Both the position numbers and the translations under genes were made by a program. This document shows positions 35,893 to 43,543 of a DNA stretch of 60,626 nt, in pieces. The notes beneath the pieces were generated by a model. That model had not been told where the DNA came from. It did not search any database and worked only from the letters and a program-made list of their open reading frames with translations. This DNA is from Betaproteobacteria bacterium. GTDB lineage: Bacteria; Pseudomonadota; Gammaproteobacteria; Burkholderiales; Ga0077523. Numbering within the stretch: position 1 is the first letter of the stretch; every line of letters begins with the position of its first letter. The stretch spans positions 1 through 60,626 of the forward strand of contig JADJPK010000019.1 of assembly GCA_016713305.1 (NCBI GenBank), read 5' to 3'.

Positions 35893-38800
35893 TTGAACGA
35901 AGTGGCTCTTTCCACCTCCGACCAACCCTTCCAGGTCGACTACCGGCTCATCTTCGACGCCACCAGCAACAGCATGGCGTTCACCTACGCGGAGTCAGGG
36001 CGCATCGTCGACGTCAACGAAACGTGGGTCCGATCGATCGGCATTGCGCGTGAAGAGGCCATCGGCAGGACGGCTCTCGAACTGGGTGTCTGGGCCGATC
36101 CGGAAGACCGGAAGAACTGCATCGCCGAACTCACCCGGACGGGCCGGGTTCGCGACTACGAAGCACGCCTGCGTACGCGGACCGATGAAGTCCCGCACCT
36201 GATCTCCGGCCGCGTGATCGAACGCGGCGGCGAACGCTGCGTCCTGTGGGAGTTCCGGGACATCGCGGCGCGGGTCAAGGCCGAGACCGCGCTCAAGGAA
36301 CGCGAAGAGATGTTGAGTGCCATCTTCTCGCACGCGGGTGACGGCATCGATCTGGTCGATGTCGAGACCCTGGCCATCCTCGAAGTGAACGACGCGGCCT
36401 GCCAGATGATGGGCTATACCCGCGACGAGTACGTGCGTCTGTCGGTGACCGACATCCAGCCGGACTTCGACGCTGCGCAACTGCATGGCGTCATCTCGCG
36501 GATCGTCGCCAAGGGCAGCGCAAGCTTCCCCGGCCAACACCGCCGGAAGGACGGCACGGTCTTCGACATCCACATCAACGTGCGCCCCATCAGGCTGCAT
36601 GGTCGTGACTGCCTCGTATCCGTGTGGCGTGACATCACGCAGGAAAAGCAGGCCAGCCAGGCGCTCAAGAGCGCCGCGGATTGGCATCGCGCCCTGCTGC
36701 AGAACACCGTGGAGGGCGTGTGCATCTTCGACGAAAGCAAGGCTGTCGTCGAAGTGAACGACCGGTTCGCCCAGATGCTGGGCTACCAGCCGGAAGAAAT
36801 GATCGGCATGCATCCGTGGCAGTGGGACACCGACCTGTGTGAAGCGGACCTCGAAGCGCGCTTTCCGTTCCGTCCCTCGGCGAACTACACCTTCGAATCA
36901 CGCCAGCGGCGCAAGGACGGATCGGTCTACCTCGCGGAGGTGAGCGTCCAGCACGCGCACATCGGCGATCGGAATGTCACCGTCTCCGTCACGCGGGACA
37001 TCACCGACCGGAAGAAGGCCGAGCAGAAGCTCGCGGACAGCGAGCAACGCCTGCGGCTGGCGATGAGCTCGGCAAAGATGGCGGTGTGGGAGTTCGACTT
37101 CGTCTTGAATCGTCTGTACTGGTCGCCGGAGATCTATACCCTGTTCGGCGCGCCGCAGATCGAGCCGTCCCGCGAATGGCTGAGCGCGATGGAGCATCCC
37201 GACGACCGCGGCGTTGCGGAAGCGGCCATGCAAAGAGCCATCGTCGAGAAGGAGCCTTACCATGCGCAATACCGCATCTGTGTCGGCGACAGGACGAAGT
37301 GGGTGGAGGACCGGGGCACGGTCGAGTTCGCGGAAGACGGCCGGCCCCTGCGCGTCGTCGGCCTCGCCCGTGACATCACCGAAGAAAAGACGTGGGAGCG
37401 GGAGCTCGCCCAGTCGCGGACCTTGCTTCGCGCGGTCATCGACTCGGTGCCCGTGCGCATCTTCTGGAAGGACCGGGACCTCCGCTATCTCGGCTGCAAT
37501 CCGCTCTTCGCGCAGGACGCCGGCAAGACTCATCCTGACGAGCTGACGGGCAACGACGACTACGTCATGGCCTGGGCCGATCAGGCCGACCTGTACCGGG
37601 CGGATGACCGGGATGTCCTGAACTCCGGCCGCGTCAAGCTGAATTTCGAAGAACCGCAGACCACGGCGGACGGCCGCCACATCTGGCTTCGCACCTCCAA
37701 GGTCCCGCTGCGAGACAGCGAGGGCAAGATTTTCGGTGTGCTCGGAATGTACGACGACATCACCGAGATCAAGCAGGCCGCCCAGGAACTCGCGAACCAC
37801 CGTTATCGCCTTGAAGAGCTTGTCGAAGAGCGCACCATCGACCTGCAGGCATTGCATCACAAGCTGCTCGACACGCAGTTCGCCATGGACAAGGTCGGCA
37901 TCGGTATCCACTGGGTCGATCTGGACACGTCCAGGATCACGTACGTCAACAACGTCGCGGCAGATCTCCTCGGCTACAGTGTGGAGGAACTCACGGGTCT
38001 CACCGTGGGCGACATCGATCCCAGCTTTCCGCTCGAACGGTTCCTCGAGATTCGGCCCCGCATCAGGGCGCAGGGGCACGTGCAGTTCGAATCGCGCCAG
38101 CGTACGAAAGACGGACGCCTCATTCCGGTCGAAGTCCACATCTACTACCACGAAGGCACCGAATTCTCTGCGCCACGGCTCATCACGTTCGTCACCGACA
38201 TCGCCCGCCGCAAGGAAACGGAGCAGGCGCTGATCCAGGCCAAGGCCGCTGCAGAGAGCGCCAATCTCGCCAAGAGCGCCTTTCTGGCGAACATGAGCCA
38301 CGAGATCAGGACACCGCTCAACGCCATCACCGGCATGGCGCATCTCATCCGACGCAGCGGGCTGACACCCGAGCAGAGCAGACGGATGGACACGCTGGTC
38401 GCGTCGGGCGAGCACCTGCTCCACATCATCAACGCCATCCTCGAGCTGTCGAAGATCGAGGCCGGGAAGTTTGCGCTGGACATCACCGCAGTGCGTGTGG
38501 AAACCCTCCTGGGGAACGTCATCTCCATCCTGCGCGAACGGGCGGACGCCAAGCGTCTGAAGATCCGCAGCGAGATCGATGCCCTGCCGGTCGGCCTGCA
38601 GGGAGACCCGGTCCGTCTGCAGCAGGCCCTGCTGAACTATGCGGGCAACGCGATCAAGTTCACCGAAAGCGGCAGCATCGCGTTGCGAGTGAAGCTCGTC
38701 GAGGACACAGAGAAGAGTGCCTTGGTACGCTTCGAAGTGGAGGATACCGGCGTCGGCGTGCCGCCCGAGGCGCTGCGAAAACTCTTCAACAGCTTCGAGC

Positions 38801-39867
38801 AGGCCGACAACTCGATCACGCGCAAGTACGGAGGAACCGGGCTGGGTCTTGCCATCACCAAACGCCTCGCCGAACTGATGGGCGGCGAATCCGGTGCGGA
38901 AAGCGTCCCCGGCTCGGGCAGCACCTTCTGGTTCACGGCGCGGCTCGCCAAGGGCAAGGCGATCGAATCGGCGAGCACACGCTCGTCACCGGAAAACGCG
39001 GAAGCGCAGCTCCGACGGGACCACTCGGGCACGCGGCTGCTGCTGGCCGAAGACGACCCGGTCAATCAGGAAATCGCGCTTCAGTTGCTCCAGGAAGCAG
39101 GGCTCACCGCCGACGTCGCCAACGACGGCCTCGAAGCGGTCGATCTCGCCACGCGCAACGGCTACGCGCTGATCCTCATGGACATGCAGATGCCCAACCT
39201 GGATGGACTGGAAGCCACCCGGCGCATCCGTCTCCTGCCCCTGGGAGAACATGTCCCCATTCTCGCCATGACCGCGAACGCGTTCGCGGAAGACAGGCAG
39301 CGTTGCCTGGATGCCGGCATGGACGACTTCATCGCGAAACCGGTGGAGCCGGAACTCCTGTATTCGGCGCTGCTGGGCTGGCTCGCGAGCGGACATGTGA
39401 GCGAGCGGCGCCTGCCTCCGAAAGGAGAGAAGACCTCTTCCGGCGTTCCCGCGGGAGTGCGAGTGCAGGAGTCGCCAGCGGGACCGTGGCCTCCGGAGAA
39501 TGTCCCCGGATTCGATCTCCCGTCGGCCCTGGCGCGCATGCGCGGCAAGACCGAATCGCTCAAACGGTTCCTGCGCCTGTTCCGCGACACTCAGCAGGAT
39601 GCCGTTCCTGCCATCGGCCGCGCGCTCGATGACCGGGACCATGCCTCTGCCGCCCGCCTCGCACACAACCTCAAGGGTGCATCGGGCAGCATCGGTGCGG
39701 TGAGCCTGCAGGAAGCGGCCGCGCAGATGGAAGAGGCGCTGAAGGAGCCGTCGACGGTCGGCAAGGAAGCGCACGCGGATCTGTTTCGGGAACTCCAGGC
39801 GGAGTGGACGCAGGCGATGGAGAGTCTGAGCGTCGTTCTCTCCGACCCCGTCGAACCGCACAGCTAG
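35893..39867 (+). CDS. Hybrid sensor histidine kinase with about six PAS domains, receiver and HPt
   Basis: 1,324 residues from a TTG at 35893 behind GGGGAG (8-bp spacing); no membrane helix, so cytoplasmic. Six PAS/PAC units at about 15-130, 140-255, 265-375, 385-500, 508-630 and 660-775, separated by short coiled coils. HisKA with His803 in NMSHEIRTPLNAI; HATPase from about 905 with DTGVGVPPEALR and YGGTGLGLAITKRL; receiver with DD at 1054-1055, phospho-acceptor Asp1097 in LMDMQMP, and IAKPVEP; HPt with His1258 in LAHNLKGASGSIGA. A full His-Asp-His relay is present but no response regulator is nearby, so the output partner is elsewhere. It lies downstream of the IclR gene without clear functional linkage. 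Confidence 0.9.
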   Translation: MNEVALSTSDQPFQVDYRLIFDATSNSMAFTYAESGRIVDVNETWVRSIGIAREEAIGRTALELGVWADPEDRKNCIAELTRTGRVRDYEARLRTRTDEVPHLISGRVIERGGERCVLWEFRDIAARVKAETALKEREEMLSAIFSHAGDGIDLVDVETLAILEVNDAACQMMGYTRDEYVRLSVTDIQPDFDAAQLHGVISRIVAKGSASFPGQHRRKDGTVFDIHINVRPIRLHGRDCLVSVWRDITQEKQASQALKSAADWHRALLQNTVEGVCIFDESKAVVEVNDRFAQMLGYQPEEMIGMHPWQWDTDLCEADLEARFPFRPSANYTFESRQRRKDGSVYLAEVSVQHAHIGDRNVTVSVTRDITDRKKAEQKLADSEQRLRLAMSSAKMAVWEFDFVLNRLYWSPEIYTLFGAPQIEPSREWLSAMEHPDDRGVAEAAMQRAIVEKEPYHAQYRICVGDRTKWVEDRGTVEFAEDGRPLRVVGLARDITEEKTWERELAQSRTLLRAVIDSVPVRIFWKDRDLRYLGCNPLFAQDAGKTHPDELTGNDDYVMAWADQADLYRADDRDVLNSGRVKLNFEEPQTTADGRHIWLRTSKVPLRDSEGKIFGVLGMYDDITEIKQAAQELANHRYRLEELVEERTIDLQALHHKLLDTQFAMDKVGIGIHWVDLDTSRITYVNNVAADLLGYSVEELTGLTVGDIDPSFPLERFLEIRPRIRAQGHVQFESRQRTKDGRLIPVEVHIYYHEGTEFSAPRLITFVTDIARRKETEQALIQAKAAAESANLAKSAFLANMSHEIRTPLNAITGMAHLIRRSGLTPEQSRRMDTLVASGEHLLHIINAILELSKIEAGKFALDITAVRVETLLGNVISILRERADAKRLKIRSEIDALPVGLQGDPVRLQQALLNYAGNAIKFTESGSIALRVKLVEDTEKSALVRFEVEDTGVGVPPEALRKLFNSFEQADNSITRKYGGTGLGLAITKRLAELMGGESGAESVPGSGSTFWFTARLAKGKAIESASTRSSPENAEAQLRRDHSGTRLLLAEDDPVNQEIALQLLQEAGLTADVANDGLEAVDLATRNGYALILMDMQMPNLDGLEATRRIRLLPLGEHVPILAMTANAFAEDRQRCLDAGMDDFIAKPVEPELLYSALLGWLASGHVSERRLPPKGEKTSSGVPAGVRVQESPAGPWPPENVPGFDLPSALARMRGKTESLKRFLRLFRDTQQDAVPAIGRALDDRDHASAARLAHNLKGASGSIGAVSLQEAAAQMEEALKEPSTVGKEAHADLFRELQAEWTQAMESLSVVLSDPVEPHS

Positions 39868-39868
39868 C

Positions 39869-40111
39869 CTACTTCCACCCTCCCCTTCCGCCATCGCACG
39901 TACATCGGAAGAGCGCGCCACCCACGTGCTTTCTCAGCGCGTCGATGCCATCGAGCAACACCAATCGTTCCTTCGATCTCGGCCTGCAACGCCGGGCGCT
40001 CCACACCAGCGTCACGATGGCGGCGCCGTAGGTCAGTTCCTGCAGATCGCGGTAGACGTCCCCGGCGTGACCAGCGAAGTGATCCAGGTTGTGCTTGAGT
40101 TCCTGCGGCAT
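39869..40111 (-). CDS. Hypothetical protein, 80 residues
   Basis: An ATG at 40111 with GGAG upstream gives MPQELKHNLDHFAGHAGDVY, RDLQELTYGAAIVTLVWSAR, then an Arg/Lys-rich region and a tail ending GGRGGWK. It has one moderately hydrophobic stretch (YGAAIVTLVW). It converges on the hybrid kinase, with stops 2 bp apart. Codon use is plausible but the support is only moderate, and no family is recognised. The 235 bp between it and copZ hold nothing recognisable. Confidence 0.35.
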   Translation of the reverse strand: MPQELKHNLDHFAGHAGDVYRDLQELTYGAAIVTLVWSARRCRPRSKERLVLLDGIDALRKHVGGALFRCTCDGGRGGWK

Positions 40112-40346
40112 GCGAATCTCCGTGAAGACGCTTCCCTCGACTCGATGCAGCTGCCCTGGTCTCGCGGCAGCTTCTCCCCCGCTTCGTCCTGCCTCCGGTT
40201 CGGCGCGTGCGCGCTGTTTCGAAGCGGCACGTTCAGTATCCTGCCGGTTCGACAGATGTGTCATCGCTCTTTGGAGGGAGACACGATTCCCCCTCCTTTC
40301 TCTTTCGCACGGTCCGAAAGAGGCAAGTCGAGCCGCCTCTGATCCC

Positions 40347-40547
40347 CTATGCCGCTTCCGGCGTGTAACCCGCCTCCGCAATCACGGCACTCAGCGCCGG
40401 CGCGTCCACTGTTCCCGAATCGATCTCCACCTGATGCGTCGGAAGATCGATGCGCACTTCCGCCTGCGGATCGACGCTCTTCACGGCCTGGGTGATGGTC
40501 GCGGCGCAGTGGCCGCAGGTCATGTCGTTCACGGTGAACCGGATCAT
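40347..40547 (-). CDS. copZ: Copper chaperone (heavy-metal-associated domain)
   Basis: 66 residues, a single HMA domain: MIRFTVNDMTCGHCAATITQ with the copper-binding MTCGHC, then VRIDLPTHQVEIDSG and IAEAGYTPEAA. It shuttles Cu(I) to the ATPase CopA or to the regulator. The ATG follows AGGAG. It diverges from copA across 172 bp that hold two opposed MerR-type promoters, so both genes should respond to the same copper signal. Confidence 0.9.
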   Translation of the reverse strand: MIRFTVNDMTCGHCAATITQAVKSVDPQAEVRIDLPTHQVEIDSGTVDAPALSAVIAEAGYTPEAA

Positions 40548-40580
40548 GGAGATGGCTCCTCGAAGGGGTGGAAAGCCGCC

Positions 40581-40611
40581 ATGCTCCACCTTCCCGTGGG
40601 GGGAGAGTCAA
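40581..40611 (-). promoter_or_regulatory. MerR/CueR-type promoter of copZ
   Basis: On the minus strand TTGACT (40611-40606), a 19-bp spacer containing a CTCCCCCCACGGGAAGG dyad-like core, then GAGCAT. The long spacer with a dyad inside is typical of MerR-family activation. Confidence 0.5.
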
Positions 40612-40655
40612 GTCCGGCCCCGTGATCGCCCCCTTCCTCTGGGCGAGAATACCGC

Positions 40656-40686
40656 TTGCCCTTCCCGTAACCGGAACCTCCAGCAT
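40656..40686 (+). promoter_or_regulatory. MerR/CueR-type promoter of copA
   Basis: TTGCCC (40656-40661), a 19-bp spacer with CTTCCCGTAACCGGAACC, then CAGCAT (40681-40686). Its geometry matches the copZ promoter, including the AGCAT end of the -10. Confidence 0.5.
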
Positions 40687-40719
40687 GGGGACCGATTCCA
40701 ATCTGCTGGAGAGCCTGAG

Positions 40720-43191
40720 ATGACCGCCTACGCCACCGCCCCCCGCCCGCCGATCACGATTCCCGTCCAGGGAATGACCTGCGCGTCGTGTGTCCGGCGA
40801 GTCGAGAAGTCCCTGGCGGCGGTGCCGGGCGTCGAGCAAGCCGCGGTCAATCTCGCGACCGAGCAGGCGGCCGTGACGGCCGACGCCTCCGTCAGCGCAG
40901 AGGCGCTGGCCGCTGCCGTTCGCAAGGCGGGTTACGGTGTCCCCGAATCCGCCGTGGAGCTTCAGGTCGAGGGCATGACGTGCGCCTCGTGCGTCGCGCG
41001 TGTCGAGAAAGCCCTGCGCAAGATCCCCGGCGTGATCGACGCCTCGGTGAACCTTGCCACCGAACGCGCCTCTGTCCGGGCTCTGTCCACCGTGACACCG
41101 GCCGAACTGATGGCCGGCATCACGAAGGCGGGTTACACGGCCCGTCCGGTCGACGAGCCGCGTGAGGCCGCTGGGCGTGCATGGCCCGACTGGTGGCCTG
41201 TCGCCGCCGCGGTCCTGCTGACCGCGCCGCTCGCACTGCCCATGTTGCTGACCGTCGCCGGCATTCACTGGATGCCTGCTCCGTGGATCCAGCTGGCGCT
41301 CGCCACGCCGGTCCAGTTCTGGCTGGGCGCCCGCTTCTACCGTGCGGGCTGGCGTGCGGTGCTCGCAGGCACCGGCAACATGGACCTGCTGGTGGCCCTG
41401 GGCACCTCGGCCGCCTACGGGCTGTCGGTGTACATGATGTTCGCGCACTCTCACGACGGCATGCCTCACCTGTACTTCGAGGGATCGGCCGTCGTCATCA
41501 CGCTGGTCCTGCTCGGCAAGTGGCTGGAGACCCGGGCCAAGCGCCAGACGGCCGATGCCATCCGCGCCCTCAACGCGTTGCGCCCCACCACGGCCCGCGT
41601 ACGCCGTCCGGAGGGCGACATCGACATGCCGATCGAACGGGTGGCGACCGGCGATCTCGTGATCGTGCGCCCCGGCGAACGCATCGCCATCGACGGCGAG
41701 ATCGTCGAAGGCCGCAGCCACCTGGACGAAGCCCTCATCACGGGCGAGAGCAGGCCTGTCGCGAAGAACGCGGGCGACCGCGTGACCGGCGGCTCCATCA
41801 ACGCCGAGGGAGCGTTGACCGTGCGCACGACCGCCATCGGCGCCGAGACGACCCTCGCCCGCATCATCCGCATGGTCGAGTCCGCCCAGGCCGCGAAGGC
41901 GCCGATCCAGCGCGTGGTCGACCGTGTCAGCACCGTCTTCGTGCCCGCAGTGCTTGGCATCGCACTCGTCACGCTCGCCGCTTGGGCATTCGCCGGCGCC
42001 GGTTGGACCACCGCCATCGTCAATGCCGTTTCGGTGCTGGTGATCGCGTGCCCGTGCGCACTGGGCCTCGCGACCCCCACGGCCATCATGGCGGGCACCG
42101 GCGTGGCCGCACGCCACGGCATTCTCATCAAGGACGCCACGGCGCTGGAGATCGCGCACAGGGTCACCACCGTCGCGTTCGACAAGACCGGCACGCTCAC
42201 CGAGGGGCGCCCGCGTGTCGTCGCGGTCCATGCAGCATCCGGCAGCGAACCCCTTGGCGTGCTGCGCCTGGCCGGGGCGCTGCAGCAGAACAGCGAACAT
42301 CCGCTCGCCCGTGCCGTGATGGAACGCCTGAGCGATGACGACCTGGACGTCGCTCCGGCCACCGATGCCCGTGCCCTGCCGGGCCGCGGCGTGGAGGCCT
42401 CCGTCGATGGCAGATCACTGGTGCTGGGCAGCCAGCGCCTGATGCTGGAACTGAATGCTGTCCTTTCGGACCTCGCTCCCGCAGCCACGTCGCTCGAAGC
42501 GGAGGGGCACTCGATTTCCTGGCTCGCCGAACGCGCCGAAGGCGGAACGAAGCTCCTGGGGCTGCTGGCTTTCGGCGATGCGGTGAAGCCCACCGCCCGT
42601 GATGGCATCGCGCGGTTGAAGGCGCTGGGCATCCGCTCCGTCATGGTCACCGGCGACAACGAAGGCGCGGCAAGGGCCGTCGCTCGCGACACCGGAATCG
42701 ACGACGTCCGCTCGAGCGTGCTGCCCGGCGACAAGGCCCATGCCGTGAACGCCCTGCGCAGTGCCGGACAGACCATCGCCATGGTCGGGGACGGCATCAA
42801 CGACGCCCCTGCCCTCGCCGCGGCGGACGTCGGGATCGCGATGTCGACGGGAACCGACGTCGCCATGGAAGCCGCCGGGATCACACTCATGCGCGGCGAC
42901 GTGAGCTTGGTGGCCGACGCGCTGGACATCTCGCGCCGCACCTACGCCACCATCCGCCGCGGGCTGTTCTGGGCCTTCGTCTACAACATCGTGGGGATAC
43001 CTCTCGCCGCCTTCGGCGTCCTCACCCCGGTGATCGCCGGGGGCGCCATGGCCTTCAGCAGCGTGAGCGTGGTCGCGAACGCCCTGCTGCTGCGCCGCTG
43101 GCGACCGGCCGGTGCCACCCCGAGCGCGCCGTACGCGCCTTCGGGCCTTTCTCGATGCGCGGCCATCGATGCCCGTGGCCGGCCGGACTGA
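40720..43191 (+). CDS. copA: Cu(I)-exporting P1B-type ATPase
   Basis: 823 residues. Two N-terminal HMA domains with MTCASC at residues 19-24 and 86-91, a transmembrane region from about 155, the ion-path motif C444-P445-C446 (VIACPCALGL), the phosphorylation motif DKTGT with Asp488, the nucleotide-domain HP in NSEHPLARAV, and GDGINDAPAL in the P-domain hinge. It pumps Cu(I) from the cytoplasm. The last 25 residues after LLLRRWRP are an unusual Pro/Ala/Arg tail. The start at 40720 follows a GGAGAG. A broken cueR follows at 43254, which suggests an original copA-cueR arrangement. Confidence 0.93.
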   Translation: MTAYATAPRPPITIPVQGMTCASCVRRVEKSLAAVPGVEQAAVNLATEQAAVTADASVSAEALAAAVRKAGYGVPESAVELQVEGMTCASCVARVEKALRKIPGVIDASVNLATERASVRALSTVTPAELMAGITKAGYTARPVDEPREAAGRAWPDWWPVAAAVLLTAPLALPMLLTVAGIHWMPAPWIQLALATPVQFWLGARFYRAGWRAVLAGTGNMDLLVALGTSAAYGLSVYMMFAHSHDGMPHLYFEGSAVVITLVLLGKWLETRAKRQTADAIRALNALRPTTARVRRPEGDIDMPIERVATGDLVIVRPGERIAIDGEIVEGRSHLDEALITGESRPVAKNAGDRVTGGSINAEGALTVRTTAIGAETTLARIIRMVESAQAAKAPIQRVVDRVSTVFVPAVLGIALVTLAAWAFAGAGWTTAIVNAVSVLVIACPCALGLATPTAIMAGTGVAARHGILIKDATALEIAHRVTTVAFDKTGTLTEGRPRVVAVHAASGSEPLGVLRLAGALQQNSEHPLARAVMERLSDDDLDVAPATDARALPGRGVEASVDGRSLVLGSQRLMLELNAVLSDLAPAATSLEAEGHSISWLAERAEGGTKLLGLLAFGDAVKPTARDGIARLKALGIRSVMVTGDNEGAARAVARDTGIDDVRSSVLPGDKAHAVNALRSAGQTIAMVGDGINDAPALAAADVGIAMSTGTDVAMEAAGITLMRGDVSLVADALDISRRTYATIRRGLFWAFVYNIVGIPLAAFGVLTPVIAGGAMAFSSVSVVANALLLRRWRPAGATPSAPYAPSGLSRCAAIDARGRPD

Positions 43192-43253
43192 CCGGATCGC
43201 CAAGGCGTTCATCCACTCCGAAGGCGCATGGCGTGCAAGCCGCCTTCCCGGCC

Positions 43254-43470
43254 AACATCGGCACGCCTGCCTGCCTCACCGTCGTTTCGGAGAAGGCGCG
43301 CGCTGGCGCACACCGACGAACCCGACCGGAAGATCCTTGAGCCGCAATTCATGAAACGCACCCTCCAGCACCTCACGGAACACTGTCACGGCGACGGCCG
43401 GCCCGACTGCCCCATCCTGGAGGGTCTGGCCGAGGCTCCGGCCGACGCACCTGCCGCACCCCCAGACTGA
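43254..43470 (+). pseudogene. cueR: Relic of a CueR copper-responsive MerR regulator
   Basis: The C-terminal end of CueR is clear: MKRTLQHLTEHCHGDGRPDC, then PILEGLA. The metal-binding loop C-x7-C of CueR (Cys112/Cys120 in Escherichia coli) is kept as CHGDGRPDC. The DNA-binding helix-turn-helix is missing. Upstream, at 43254, NIGTPACLTVVSEK looks like the damaged first helix (NIGxAAxxTGVSxKxIRYYE). Most of the gene between these two points has been deleted. A 39-residue peptide from the ATG at 43351 could still be made and would carry the two copper ligands. Confidence 0.55.
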
Positions 43471-43543
43471 GCGCCGGGGGAACGGGCGGACAATATCTTT
43501 CCGTTTCTTGCTGTCATCCTTGCCACCCCGTCGCCGATAAGGG

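Noticed and set aside
40261..42300. 679-codon minus-strand frame opposite copA
   Set aside because: Antisense shadow; Arg/Gly/His-rich composition and no motifs, whereas copA has all its catalytic motifs.
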